Assembly (NCBI GenBank): GCA_964466315.1
Contig: CAYXNS010000008.1
Span: forward strand, 7,200-71,199
Source of the DNA: SMWC01 sp964466315
GTDB taxonomy: Bacteria > Pseudomonadota > Gammaproteobacteria > Steroidobacterales > Rariloculaceae
Reading direction: 5' to 3'
DNA: 64,000 nucleotides
In this document: piece after piece, positions 34,692-44,594 of the stretch
Layout of the letters: each line of letters starts with the position of its first letter
Numbering within the stretch: position 1 is the first letter of the stretch
Made by a program: the position numbers and the translations under genes
The notes under the pieces: generated by a model
What the model was told of the DNA's origin: nothing
What the model saw: only the letters and a program-made list of their open reading frames with translations
Database searches by the model: none

Positions 34692-35272
34692 TACAGACGC
34701 ACAAATCCACTGAATCCGAGAAAGGCCATGGACATGATGCCGGCGGTGATCAGTGCGATGGCCGGGCCTTGGAAGGGTGTCGGCACATCCGCGCTTTCGA
34801 GCCGCTCCCGCAAGCCGCTGAGGAGTGTCAGTACGATTCCGAAACCCAGTGCGGCGCCGGCGCCGTAGAAGAGCGCCGAGAGCAGGGTTCGCTGCTCCGT
34901 GGAGTTCAGCAACGCGACGCCGAGAACCGCACAGTTACTCGCGATCAGGGGAATATAGAGGCCCAGAACGCGATGTAACACCGGCGAGGTTCTGCGCAGC
35001 CCCAGTTCCGTGAACTGCACCGCGGCACCGATGACGAGGATAAATGCGATCAGGCGCAGGTACTGTACGCCGAACGGCAGCAGCACATACCGCTCGATCA
35101 GATAGCTGAGCCCCGATGCGAGCGTGAGTACGAGACCCGTCGCCAACGCCATGCCCAATGCCCCATCCATTCGTCTGGAAGCGCCCAGAAACGGGCAGAG
35201 TCCGAGAAACTGAACCAGGACGAAGTTGTTCACGAGCGCTGCAGCGAAGATGATCAGCAACAGCTCGGTCAT
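34691..35272 (-). CDS. rnfA: Rnf electron transport complex subunit A
   Basis: 193-residue, six-span subunit. NNFVLVQFLGLCPFLG and YIPLIASNCAVLGVAL carry the cysteine motifs shared with RnfE. First gene of rnfABCDGE, 5 bp after metG, so the operon is probably transcribed from the metG promoter or one inside metG. Confidence 0.96.
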   Translation of the reverse strand: MTELLLIIFAAALVNNFVLVQFLGLCPFLGASRRMDGALGMALATGLVLTLASGLSYLIERYVLLPFGVQYLRLIAFILVIGAAVQFTELGLRRTSPVLHRVLGLYIPLIASNCAVLGVALLNSTEQRTLLSALFYGAGAALGFGIVLTLLSGLRERLESADVPTPFQGPAIALITAGIMSMAFLGFSGFVRL

Positions 35273-35277
35273 GGCGG

Positions 35278-37281
35278 TCAGGTCACCTTCATGCCGGGTG
35301 TCGCACCGCTGTCCACGCTCAACAGAAAAATCTCCTTTCCGCCCGGTCCACTGGCGAGGACCATGCCCTCGGACACGCCGAAACGCATTTTCCGCGGGGC
35401 CAGGTTATCGACAGTGACAACGAGGCGTCCTTCCAGGTTCTCGGGCTCGTAGGCTGAGCGGATTCCGGCGAAAACCTCCCGTTCGGCATCGCCGACGTCT
35501 ATGCGCAGCTTCAGGAGTTTATCGGCGCCGCCGACGTAACTCGCCTCGATGATCTTCGCGACCCGCAAGTCGATCTTCGCGAAATGCTCGAACTCGATCT
35601 GCTCGGGGCGATCCGGGTCGTTCTTCGCGGCGGTTTCATCGGAGTTCTGGGATTCTTCGATCACGGCTTGGATCTCCTTCACATCGACGCGTTCGAGCAG
35701 CGGCTCGAAGCGCTCGATCTCGTGTCCGAGTAACGGTGTCTGGACGTCGGCCCAGTTCAGTGGCTCGACGCCGAGAAAAGCCTCGGTGCGTTCGGCCACA
35801 CCCGGTATGACGGGCTTCAGGTAAATCATCAGTGAGCGGAACAGATTCAGGCCCAATGTCGCGATACCAACGACCGTATCGGACTCGTCGGCATTCCTGG
35901 CCTTAATCCAGGGCTTCTGCTCGTCGATGTACTGATTGGCTTGGTCGGCGAGTCCCATGATTCGTCTTACGGCACGCGAATAGTTTCGCGACTCGTAATC
36001 CGTGGCTATATCGTCCGCCGCGGCAGCAAAGCCAGTGAATAACGATTCATCCGGCAGTTTGTCTGCGAGGCGTCCGGAGTTGAGCCGGTCGATGAAGCCC
36101 GCGCAGCGACTACCTATGTTCACGAGCTTGCCGACGAGATCAGAATTCACTCGCGCGACGAAGTCGTCCATATTGAGGTCGATGTCGTCGGCTGCCGGCC
36201 CGAGCTTCGCCGCAAAGTAATAACGCAAGCAGTCGGGTTCGAGATGCTTGGCATAGGTTGAAGCATTGATGAACGTGCCTCTGGACTTCGACATCTTGGA
36301 TCCATCGACTGTCAGGAATCCGTGGACGAAGACTCCCGACGGCTTTCGGTAGCCGGCGCCACTCAATACCGCCGGCCAGAACAATGTGTGAAAGTAGACG
36401 ATGTCCTTGCCGATGACGTGATAGAGTTCGGCGTCGCTGCCTTCGTCCCAGAACTGCTCGAAGCTCAATTCCGAGCGCCGGCACAGGTTGAGAAAACTCG
36501 CCATGTACCCGATCGGCGCGTCGAACCAGACATAGAAGAACTTGCCCTTCTCGCCGGGGATCTCGAAGCCGAAGTAGGGGCTGTCGCGCGAGATGTCCCA
36601 GTCCCTTAAGCCCGCCTCGAACCACTCATCGAGTTTCCGGGCGAGCGCGGCATCGACATGTTGCGGTACCCAGGCACGGAGTTCTTCCTCGAAATCGCCG
36701 AGGCGAAAGAACAAGTGTTCGGAGTCTCTAACGGATGGTGTCGTGCCCGAGATCACGGAGACTGGGTTCTCGAGTTCCATCGGTGTGTAGGTCGCGCTGC
36801 AGTTCTCGCAGGAATCACCGTACTGATCGGGCGTGTGGCACACGGGACAACCGCCGCGGACATAGCGGTCCGGCAGGAACATCTGCTTCTTTTCATCGTA
36901 CGCCTGCTGGATCGTACGACGGTGGATATGGCCGGCTTCGAGCAGACTCTTGTAGATTGACGCGGTGAGTTCCTCATTCTCCGGAGAGTGTGTCGTCAAA
37001 TAGTTGTCGACACTGATTCGAAACTGGTCGAAATCGGCCTGATGGCCGGTAGCTATCTCGGCGACGAGTTCCTCCGGGGTTACGCCGGCTGCCTCCGCGC
37101 GCAACATCGTCGGCGTGCCGTGTGCATCGCTGGCACAGACGAAAAAGCAGCGTTGCCCGCGCATACGCTGGAACCTGACCCAGACGTCGGTCTGCGTGTA
37201 CTCGACGACATGCCCGATATGCAGCGGTGCATTGGCATAGGGCAGGGCGCAGGTAACCAGAATGTCTCGTTGTTGGCCCAA
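35278..37281 (-). CDS. metG: Methionyl-tRNA synthetase
   Basis: 667 residues. Charges tRNA-Met and initiator tRNA. HIGH motif in APLHIGHVVEY, zinc knuckle cysteines in CPVCHTPDQYGDSCENC, KMSKS in DGSKMSKSRG, and a C-terminal EMAP-type tRNA-binding/dimer domain (FAKIDLRVAKIIEA). Length is typical for the dimeric form. Intergenic 37282-37391 holds no recognised feature. Confidence 0.97.
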   Translation of the reverse strand: MGQQRDILVTCALPYANAPLHIGHVVEYTQTDVWVRFQRMRGQRCFFVCASDAHGTPTMLRAEAAGVTPEELVAEIATGHQADFDQFRISVDNYLTTHSPENEELTASIYKSLLEAGHIHRRTIQQAYDEKKQMFLPDRYVRGGCPVCHTPDQYGDSCENCSATYTPMELENPVSVISGTTPSVRDSEHLFFRLGDFEEELRAWVPQHVDAALARKLDEWFEAGLRDWDISRDSPYFGFEIPGEKGKFFYVWFDAPIGYMASFLNLCRRSELSFEQFWDEGSDAELYHVIGKDIVYFHTLFWPAVLSGAGYRKPSGVFVHGFLTVDGSKMSKSRGTFINASTYAKHLEPDCLRYYFAAKLGPAADDIDLNMDDFVARVNSDLVGKLVNIGSRCAGFIDRLNSGRLADKLPDESLFTGFAAAADDIATDYESRNYSRAVRRIMGLADQANQYIDEQKPWIKARNADESDTVVGIATLGLNLFRSLMIYLKPVIPGVAERTEAFLGVEPLNWADVQTPLLGHEIERFEPLLERVDVKEIQAVIEESQNSDETAAKNDPDRPEQIEFEHFAKIDLRVAKIIEASYVGGADKLLKLRIDVGDAEREVFAGIRSAYEPENLEGRLVVTVDNLAPRKMRFGVSEGMVLASGPGGKEIFLLSVDSGATPGMKVT

Positions 37282-37391
37282 CTGGCGGTACTCCTTGGTA
37301 ACAGAAGGAGCGCCCGGCCGAACGCGCGATACTTCGCAGCAGGGCTGCCGCTCCGATCGCGATTATGCCACCGGCGTCTGAGGGATGCTTC

Positions 37392-38447
37392 TTAAGAGGC
37401 GTCTTTGAATTTTTCGAATTTGCTCTTATCGAAGGCCTGATGGTATGCCTCTTCGCCGGCGATGACTTTCCGGTCGAGGAGTTCCTGAATCGCCCCGTCC
37501 ATCGTTCGCATACCGCTGGCGCCACCCGACTGCATGACATTCTCGAGTTGCTCCAGTTTGCCCTGTCGAATCAAGTTTGCCACGGCGGAGGTATTGACGA
37601 GGATCTCGAGGATCGCGACTCGGCCCGAGCCGTCTTTCTTCTTGGCGAGTTGCTGCGAGATAACGCCGCGCAGAGACGTCGACAGCATATTGCGAATGTG
37701 CTCCTGCTTTTCCACGGGGAAGATGTTGATCACGCGATCTACGGTAGCTGCGGCGCCATTCGTATGTAACGTCCCCATGATGAGGACCCCCATCTCCGCG
37801 GCCGTCATGGCGATGCTCATGGTTTCCAGGTCTCTGAGTTCCCCGACCAGAATAACGTCGGGATCTTCGCGCAACGCGGATTGCAACGCCTCCGCGAATG
37901 TCTGGGTGTGAATACCTATCTCACGCTGGCTGATGAGACAGTTCTGGCGCTGATGCACGAACTCGATTGGGTCTTCGATCGTCAGAATGTGGCCATGCTG
38001 GCGCTGGTTGATGGCATCGATCATGGCCGCGAGCGTCGTGGTCTTGCCGGACCCTGTCTTGCCGGTTACGAGTATCAAGCCCTTATTCGCTTTCGTGAAC
38101 TCACGAACCGACTTCGGCATGCCGAGTTCTTCGAGCGTCAGGGCAGTCGATGGAATGCCGCGAAAGACGGCGCCAACGCCGTTCAGATGACGGAAGGCAT
38201 TTACGCGGAATCGGGCCAGGTCGGGGATCGCGAAGGCGAAGTCGGCTGAATCGTCCGCTTCGAACTGCGCGCGAGTCGCTTCGGACATTATGCCGAGGAG
38301 CGCATTCAATAATTGTTCACCGTCGAGCTTCTGATTCTGCAGACTGATCAAGTCGCCGTTCACGCGCATGCGCGGCGGATCGCCCGAGATCACATGCAGG
38401 TCCGAACCTTTGCGGAGGTGCATGCTACGAAGGAAGTCATCGATCAT
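37392..38447 (-). CDS. PilT-family type IV pilus retraction ATPase
   Basis: 351-residue hexameric secretion ATPase that powers pilus disassembly at the inner membrane. Walker A GKTGSGKTT at 129-137, Asp box EDPIEFVHQR, Walker B DVILVGELRD, His box LHTNGAA. AVANLIRQGK near residue 290 matches the AIRNLIRE motif linked to PilT retraction. Third gene of the kinase-PilT-PilT operon; only 1 bp separates it from the preceding ATPase. Could be called PilT or PilU; motif favours PilT. Confidence 0.9.
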   Translation of the reverse strand: MIDDFLRSMHLRKGSDLHVISGDPPRMRVNGDLISLQNQKLDGEQLLNALLGIMSEATRAQFEADDSADFAFAIPDLARFRVNAFRHLNGVGAVFRGIPSTALTLEELGMPKSVREFTKANKGLILVTGKTGSGKTTTLAAMIDAINQRQHGHILTIEDPIEFVHQRQNCLISQREIGIHTQTFAEALQSALREDPDVILVGELRDLETMSIAMTAAEMGVLIMGTLHTNGAAATVDRVINIFPVEKQEHIRNMLSTSLRGVISQQLAKKKDGSGRVAILEILVNTSAVANLIRQGKLEQLENVMQSGGASGMRTMDGAIQELLDRKVIAGEEAYHQAFDKSKFEKFKDAS

Positions 38448-38448
38448 C

Positions 38449-39537
38449 TCAGGCGATCTCTACGTCCTGCAGGATGGTCGTATCCGTGACGAAGCGCTCG
38501 AACTTCTTCATGTCCGTCGCGTAGCGATACGCGTCGTCCGGATCCACGAGTTTCTGCTTGATGGCATCCAGGAGGGCTTGATCCATCATCTGCATGCCGA
38601 GATCCTTACCGGTCTGCAGCTGCGCCGGGATCTGATACGTCTGATCGGATGTAATGAGCTTCGAGATCGCACGGGTCATCACGAGGATTTCGTGGACGGC
38701 TCTGCGGTCCCGGCCGTCAGGTGTCTTGACGAGATTCTGTGTCACGACAGCCTGCAGGCTATGGGACAGGAAGCTCTTTGTCTGTTCACGTTGATCGGCC
38801 GGCAGCGCGTCGATAATTCGATCGATCGACTTTACGGCGCCCGTCGTATGTAGCGTTCCCAGGACCAGATGGCCGGTCTCTGCCGCGGTCATCGCCATGC
38901 TGATGGTCTCGGTATCCCTGAGTTCGCCGACGAGAATCACATCGGGGTCTTCGCGGAGAGCCGCCCGCACGCCTTCGGCGAAACTCGGGACATGCGTTCC
39001 CAGTTCGCGCTGTATGACCTGTGCCTTCTTGCTGTGGTGGACGAACTCAATCGGGTCTTCGAGGCTGATGATATTGAGATTTCGAGTGCCATTGAGATGG
39101 TCGATCATCGACGCCAGCGTCGTGGACTTACCGGTGCCCGTCGATCCGGTGACGAGCACCATTCCTTGATGGAGGTCGCAGAACTTCACTACGACGGGCG
39201 GAAGGTCGAGCGATTCGATCGTTGGGATCTTATTCGGGATATTTCGGAAGGTAGCGCCGATGCCGGTTTCCTTGCGAAACACGTTGGCTCTGAATCGCCC
39301 GCCTTCCTGGCTGACATAGGAAAAGTCCAGATCGTGACCCTGAGAGAAGCGTTCTTTCTGCGCCTCCGTCAGTATCTCACCGACGTAGCTCTCCATCTCG
39401 GTGTCGGCGAGGTCCCGGAATTTGATGGGCATGAGATCGCCATGCAGACGAAGCATTGGCGGGATGCCGACGGCCAGGTGAACGTCCGAGCAGCCTTGCG
39501 CGAGCCCGAGCTTCAAGAATGAGTCGATCCGTGCCAT
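38449..39537 (-). CDS. PilT/PilU-family pilus ATPase (second paralogue)
   Basis: 362 residues. Walker A GSTGTGKST at 131-139, EDPIEFVHHS, DVILVGELRDTET and LHTTGAV are intact, so ATP hydrolysis is expected. In place of the AIRNLIRE motif it has AISKLITSDQ, suggesting a helper role like PilU rather than a stand-alone retraction motor. Lies 3 bp after the HEAT-kinase gene. Confidence 0.88.
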   Translation of the reverse strand: MARIDSFLKLGLAQGCSDVHLAVGIPPMLRLHGDLMPIKFRDLADTEMESYVGEILTEAQKERFSQGHDLDFSYVSQEGGRFRANVFRKETGIGATFRNIPNKIPTIESLDLPPVVVKFCDLHQGMVLVTGSTGTGKSTTLASMIDHLNGTRNLNIISLEDPIEFVHHSKKAQVIQRELGTHVPSFAEGVRAALREDPDVILVGELRDTETISMAMTAAETGHLVLGTLHTTGAVKSIDRIIDALPADQREQTKSFLSHSLQAVVTQNLVKTPDGRDRRAVHEILVMTRAISKLITSDQTYQIPAQLQTGKDLGMQMMDQALLDAIKQKLVDPDDAYRYATDMKKFERFVTDTTILQDVEIA

Positions 39538-39540
39538 CGA

Positions 39541-41940
39541 CTAGTTGAGTTGCGCGGCAGTTTTTTCGAGAGCAGCCTTGAGTTGATCCATGGAAGTGAA
39601 TCGCTTGTCTTTATCGACCGACATGGCTTTCGTCACGATATCGCTGAGTTCCTTGGAGACGTCGTCGTTGAGCTCATCTAGCGCTGTCGCCTTTCCCTGG
39701 ACATGCTGATACATGACTGACATGTGATCACCGCGGTTGTAGGGCGGCTCACCGGCCAGCATCTCATAGAGCATGACGCCAAGGCTATAGATATCGGCTC
39801 CGATGTCGACCTTCTTGCCGAGAATCTGCTCCGGCGCCATGTATTTCGGTGAGCCGATGACGTAGCCCGTCTTCGTGAGTTGCGTGTCGCCGCTGGATGC
39901 CGCCGCTGCAACGCCGAAATCTACGATCTTCAACAGCCCATCATCGTTGATGAGAATGTTCGCCGGCTTGAGGTCCCGGTGAATGATCCCCTGGTAATGC
40001 GCGATCTGCATTCCCGTGCAGATATCACAGGCATAGGAAACGGCTTTCTTGGCGTCCATCGGCGTATCGTCTGAAATTTCCCTCCCCAGCGTGTGGGACG
40101 GGAAATACTCCATCGAGATCGCGTAGGCGTTTCCAATGGCCAGGAAGTCATAGATGCGGATGACGTTCTTATGCGTGATTTTTCGAGAGTAGCGTAGCTC
40201 GTGAACGAAACGCTTCATCATCTCTTCATCAGAGGAGACGTTCGGGTTCAAGAACTTCAGGATGAGTTGGTCGTCGACCACGGTATCATGTACTAGCACA
40301 ACGGTCCCGAAGGCGCCCTTGCCGATTTTTTGAATGAACTCGTAGCGGCCTTCGATGAGGCTTCCTACCTTGAGTGCGCTCAGGTCGAATGAACTCGAAC
40401 TCGTCTTGGCGGTCGGTTCGTCGGTAGCACTCTCCTTGCCAGTGTCCGCCATGAGCGAGCGAGTGAGATCGTCTTCGGCGCTAGTAGAAGCCGGTCTGAG
40501 CTGTCCGGTCGCAGCTCCATCGCCCTCGAGTTTCTGTAATGTCTTGGCAGCAGCTTTCGCGATCGTGTCGCCGTGGCCGCTTGCGTGTTTTCGAATGAAC
40601 GCTCCCACGGCTTCCGTATGTTTGGAATCGGTCAGATTCGCGACGGCTTCGATTGCAGCAGCCTTGACCTGTTTCTCATCGGTCTTGACGAACGGGAGGA
40701 CCTTCTTGAGCGCGCGTTTATCGCCCAGCTTGCCGATCGATCTCAGCGCCGTTGGCACCGATTTGCCGCCCCGGCTCAGCATCTTGACCAACGCCGGAAC
40801 GGCCTTCGCGTCACCGATCTCCGCGAGAGCATCCGCCGCTCGCTCACTGACCCACCAATCTTCATCGGCTGTCGCTTCGATCAACTGGTCGACGGCGCGT
40901 GGATCGTGGCAGGTATTCAGAATTTCGATGGCGGCGCGGCGAACGTCCTCGTCTTTGTCCTTGATCAGCTCCAACACTGCGCTGACGACGCGGTCTCCAC
41001 CGATGCGTGCTAACGCGTCAGATGCACGGGCGCGGACCCACCAGTCTTCGTCGGAGATAGCTTCGAGTAGATGCTTGATGTCGTTAGTTGTGCCGATCTC
41101 GTTCAAGACCTCGACCGCCGCGCGGCGGGAGAATTCATTGTCGGCCTTGAGTGCTGAGATCAGGTGTTTAACTGTGTCCGGATGCTTGAGATTGACGATG
41201 ACGTCGATGGCTTTGTTGATGACGTCGACATCGGGATCTTCGAGCAGTGAGCAGATTAGTTCGACGTTGACGGCACCGTTTAACTGAGAGAGTCCAGTGA
41301 GCGCCGCCTGCCGAACCAGCTTGTTGTCGTCTTTCAACTGTTGCTGCAGGGCGTCCTGGACATCGACTCGCTCGAACTGAGAGATGACCTTGATCAAGTG
41401 CATCTTGACGACCGGGTCCTTCCCGTTCATACGCGCCAGCAAATCCGGTATTTCGGCCTCGCTCGCGAGGTCTTTGACTATCTTGAACACGGCGGTCTTC
41501 TCGCTGGGCTGCAACTCGTACACCTGAGCGAGAAGATGATTGATATTCAGCCGCTTTCGATGCGCCAATAGAATGTCAACCAGGGCGGATTTGGAATAGC
41601 TGTCCTCGGCGAGCAGATCGACCAATCGGTTGGGGTTGTATCGCCGACTGGACGAGAGCGCGGTGGTCGCTCCCGAAACGGTTTTCGGATTCGCATCGGT
41701 CAGGCCCTGCAGTATGGCGGGCAAGGCCTTGTCGTCCGCGAGCCTCGTGAGGACATCGACGAACTCCGCAGTCTGGCGCCGGTCTGCGCTGGCGAGGGCC
41801 TGAAGAATTTTCGGTACGCCTGCAGGACCGACCTGGCGAAGTTTGTCGAATGCCTTCTTGGCGCTGGGCGACGAGAGATCCGCTTCGCCTCGGATCTGCG
41901 CGATTAGTCGCTCTGCCTTGATTGCACTGATGAAGTTCAT
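39541..41940 (-). CDS. HEAT-repeat Ser/Thr protein kinase
   Basis: 799 residues from MNFISAI at 41940 (12 further codons open upstream). Residues ~1-470 are alpha-helical HEAT/PBS-lyase-type repeats, including two near-identical units reading DEDWWVRARASDALARIG and DEDWWVSERAADALAEIG. A polar linker (~475-525) leads to a Hanks-type kinase: glycine loop IGKGAFGTVV (~535), Lys in LILKFLN (~561), IHRDLKPANIL (~650), VDFGVAA (~672), YMAPEQIL and DIYSLGVMLYEML. All catalytic residues are present. No membrane span, so cytoplasmic. It heads an operon with two PilT ATPases, implying phospho-control of pilus retraction, by inference only. Confidence 0.9.
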   Translation of the reverse strand: MNFISAIKAERLIAQIRGEADLSSPSAKKAFDKLRQVGPAGVPKILQALASADRRQTAEFVDVLTRLADDKALPAILQGLTDANPKTVSGATTALSSSRRYNPNRLVDLLAEDSYSKSALVDILLAHRKRLNINHLLAQVYELQPSEKTAVFKIVKDLASEAEIPDLLARMNGKDPVVKMHLIKVISQFERVDVQDALQQQLKDDNKLVRQAALTGLSQLNGAVNVELICSLLEDPDVDVINKAIDVIVNLKHPDTVKHLISALKADNEFSRRAAVEVLNEIGTTNDIKHLLEAISDEDWWVRARASDALARIGGDRVVSAVLELIKDKDEDVRRAAIEILNTCHDPRAVDQLIEATADEDWWVSERAADALAEIGDAKAVPALVKMLSRGGKSVPTALRSIGKLGDKRALKKVLPFVKTDEKQVKAAAIEAVANLTDSKHTEAVGAFIRKHASGHGDTIAKAAAKTLQKLEGDGAATGQLRPASTSAEDDLTRSLMADTGKESATDEPTAKTSSSSFDLSALKVGSLIEGRYEFIQKIGKGAFGTVVLVHDTVVDDQLILKFLNPNVSSDEEMMKRFVHELRYSRKITHKNVIRIYDFLAIGNAYAISMEYFPSHTLGREISDDTPMDAKKAVSYACDICTGMQIAHYQGIIHRDLKPANILINDDGLLKIVDFGVAAAASSGDTQLTKTGYVIGSPKYMAPEQILGKKVDIGADIYSLGVMLYEMLAGEPPYNRGDHMSVMYQHVQGKATALDELNDDVSKELSDIVTKAMSVDKDKRFTSMDQLKAALEKTAAQLN

Positions 41941-42151
41941 GAATTTCCGCACACGAAGCCGCACCTCCAACCCCACGCTGGGGTCGAGTATCCTACATAA
42001 TCATTGACTGGATCTGCGTCAATTATGCCATACGGGTTTTCCGAAAATGGAACCTGCCTCACAGGTTCAGGTGTCCGTTAAAAAGGTTGGGAAGGCCTGG
42101 AAATGCTGATCGATAAGGTACAATCCCGGCCCCCATGGTAAGGACCCAGGT

Positions 42152-43249
42152 ATGAGCCAGGAAGCCTTGGCGGTATTGCGAGAACACCTCGGCGAATTCA
42201 TCGTCCCATTCACGGGTTTCCCGCTCAGCGAAGCGGGCAGCACGTTCGAGATCGAGTCCAGCGCGGGGATTCCCCAGATCAGCATCGATCTGGGATTCCC
42301 GGCGGCACGGAGCGGCGCGGAACTGATCGCCGCGCTGCAGGCGTATTGCAGTGATCTGGATTTACCGTCGGCGCCAGTGTTCTCATTGACCTCGACGATC
42401 TTGTCGCATTCCGTCCAGCACGGCCTCAAGCCATTGGAGGGGATCAGCAATCTGATCGCCGTCGCATCGGGCAAGGGCGGCGTTGGGAAATCGACGGTCG
42501 CTGTCAATCTCGGTCTTGCGCTGGCCCAGGAAGGCGCAAGTGTCGGCATTCTCGACGCAGACATCTATGGACCGAGTCAGCCGCGAATGTTGGGTCTCGC
42601 CGGCGAGAGGCCCGTTACACCCGACGGCAAGACGCTCGACCCTCTAGAAGCCCATGGCGTGAAAGCGATGTCCATCGGCTTTCTCGTCGAGGACAATCAA
42701 CCGATGGCGTGGCGCGGCCCGATGGTGACGTCGGCGCTCAACCAGCTGCTTACGGATACGAACTGGGGGGAACTGGACTATCTTCTCGTCGACATGCCCC
42801 CGGGTACCGGCGATGTGCAACTGACATTGTCGCAACGCGTCCCTGTCAGCGGTGCCATCATCGTGACGACACCCCAGGACATCGCGCTGGCCGACGCACG
42901 CAAAGGACTCGAGATGTTCCAGAAGGTCAACGTCCCCGTCCTGGGCGTCGTCGAGAACATGAGTGTCCATGTCTGTTCGGACTGTGGTCACGAGGAATCG
43001 ATATTCGGCCAAGAAGGCGGCGAGCGCCTTGCCGCAGAGTATGGATTACCGTTGCTGGGCGCACTTCCGCTGGACCGAAAAATCAGCGAGCAGACGGACC
43101 ACGGGCGGCCGACCGTCGTCGCTGAGCCCGATGGTGTGGCCGCAGAGGCCTATCGCCGGATTGCCCTTTGTGCCGCGAGCCATCTCGCCGCGACGGCGAA
43201 AGATTACAGCAATCTGTTTCCGACGATCACCGTCGAGGAAAGTGAATGA
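42152..43249 (+). CDS. apbC: Mrp/ApbC iron-sulfur cluster carrier ATPase
   Basis: 365 residues. An N-terminal DUF59/MIP18-like domain precedes a P-loop ATPase with deviant Walker A (SGKGGVGKST) and DADIYGPSQPRMLG, plus PPGTGDVQLTL. The metal-binding pair is CSDCG. Carries Fe-S clusters to apo-proteins. It overlaps dcd by 4 bp. In many gammaproteobacteria this gene is divergent from metG; here the kinase-pil operon sits between them. Confidence 0.95.
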   Translation: MSQEALAVLREHLGEFIVPFTGFPLSEAGSTFEIESSAGIPQISIDLGFPAARSGAELIAALQAYCSDLDLPSAPVFSLTSTILSHSVQHGLKPLEGISNLIAVASGKGGVGKSTVAVNLGLALAQEGASVGILDADIYGPSQPRMLGLAGERPVTPDGKTLDPLEAHGVKAMSIGFLVEDNQPMAWRGPMVTSALNQLLTDTNWGELDYLLVDMPPGTGDVQLTLSQRVPVSGAIIVTTPQDIALADARKGLEMFQKVNVPVLGVVENMSVHVCSDCGHEESIFGQEGGERLAAEYGLPLLGALPLDRKISEQTDHGRPTVVAEPDGVAAEAYRRIALCAASHLAATAKDYSNLFPTITVEESE

Positions 43250-43812
43250 GCATCAGGTCAGATCGTTGGATTCGGCGGATGGTTCGCGACCACGGGATGA
43301 TAGAACCCTTCGAGAACGATCAGATTCGAACCGTTAACGACCAGCGCGTGATCTCATACGGAACGTCGAGTTACGGTTATGACGTTCGCTGTGCCGCCGA
43401 CTTCAAGGTATTCACGAATATCAATTCAGCGGTTGTGGACCCGAAGCAGTTCGACGAGTCGAGTTTCGTCGATAAGTGCTCTGACATCTGCGTGATTCCG
43501 CCGAACTCATTCGTGCTCGCAAGGACTGTCGAATATTTTCGTATCCCGCGAAGCGTGCTGACGATCTGCCTCGGGAAGTCGACCTATGCGCGCTGCGGAA
43601 TCATCGTCAACGTCACGCCGTTGGAGCCGGAGTGGGAAGGGCACGTAACGCTCGAGTTTTCGAATACCACGCCGCTTCCGGCAAGAGTCTATGCCAACGA
43701 GGGCGTGGCGCAGATGATATTTTTCGAGTCGGATGAGGTCTGTGAGACCAGTTATCTGGACCGTGGCGGGAAGTATCAGGGCCAGAAAGGCGTGACCCTT
43801 CCCAAGACATAG
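43246..43812 (+). CDS. dcd: dCTP deaminase
   Basis: 188 residues. Converts dCTP to dUTP, feeding dTMP synthesis. SSYGYDVRC at the N-terminus, GKSTYARCGIIVNVTPLEPEWEGHVTLE-type core with catalytic Glu, and GVAQMIFFES are canonical. Length matches the family (~188). Confidence 0.96.
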   Translation: MSIRSDRWIRRMVRDHGMIEPFENDQIRTVNDQRVISYGTSSYGYDVRCAADFKVFTNINSAVVDPKQFDESSFVDKCSDICVIPPNSFVLARTVEYFRIPRSVLTICLGKSTYARCGIIVNVTPLEPEWEGHVTLEFSNTTPLPARVYANEGVAQMIFFESDEVCETSYLDRGGKYQGQKGVTLPKT

Positions 43813-43832
43813 GCACCCGGCAGCCGATAGGG

Positions 43833-44594
43833 TTACTCGTCGGACTCGCCGAGCCACTCCAGGGATTCGAGTAGGAAGACGAGCCGGGTTTCCCCATTGC
43901 GACGTTGTTCGATCCGAACTGGTAAGTGGCGAAGATCCGGTGCAGTCCAGAACAATGTCTGCCGAGATGAGCCCGCGCGTTGCTGTATGCGTACCTGGGA
44001 CTCAAATTCGCCGAGGGACGTCTCGATAACCTCGTTGCCGTCCTCCGCGTAGTTATAGATCTGCGGGCCGTCTTCGTCGGCGACCGGGTAACTGTTCGAA
44101 CTCTTTGAACGCGCCGCGTCCAGCGTGAGTTGAACCTGCGTCGTTCCGGGATCCAGCATGCCTGGGGCCGCATCGAATAAAGCTCGCGCATCCGCCGTTT
44201 CGGTGACGATGGAGCCGTTGTTCCAGTCGAAGCGAATGTGGAAGTTATCGTCTCCGCCGCGTGTGCCGTCCTCGTACCAGAACTGGAGCGGCACGATCCT
44301 ACCGGCTTGTGACCGGAACTCACTTCGCCCGACGATGGCCCGCGGAGCGGCTAGGCGCAGTAAGAATCCGCGTAATCTGGTGGTTGAACTAAACCGGTAC
44401 ACGTCGCTTTCCGCATCGTAGTCGACCGAGAATTGCGACGTGCCGCGGTCCCGGCCCTCGTATTGGACTTGATAGACGGCCGAATAGGTATGAATGGCCG
44501 GATCCGGAGCGGAAGCCGCGACGTACGGCGCGGTGGCGGCCAGAAGGGCCGTGGCACGACGAAGGAATCCTGTCGCTCGCGTTCCTACAGTCAC
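43833..44594 (-). CDS. Exported DUF3108 domain protein
   Basis: 253 residues with a signal peptide (APYVAASAP). YSAVYQVQYEGRDRG and YRFSSTTRLRGFL are typical of DUF3108 beta-rich periplasmic proteins; function is unassigned. Its start overlaps the purN stop by 4 bp, the common purM-purN-DUF3108 order in this class. Confidence 0.85.
   Translation of the reverse strand: MTVGTRATGFLRRATALLAATAPYVAASAPDPAIHTYSAVYQVQYEGRDRGTSQFSVDYDAESDVYRFSSTTRLRGFLLRLAAPRAIVGRSEFRSQAGRIVPLQFWYEDGTRGGDDNFHIRFDWNNGSIVTETADARALFDAAPGMLDPGTTQVQLTLDAARSKSSNSYPVADEDGPQIYNYAEDGNEVIETSLGEFESQVRIQQRAGSSRQTLFWTAPDLRHLPVRIEQRRNGETRLVFLLESLEWLGESDE

Noticed and set aside
40355..41287. 310-codon plus-strand open frame
   Set aside because: Antisense to the HEAT repeats; low-complexity Ser/Arg/Leu product is a typical GC-rich shadow.
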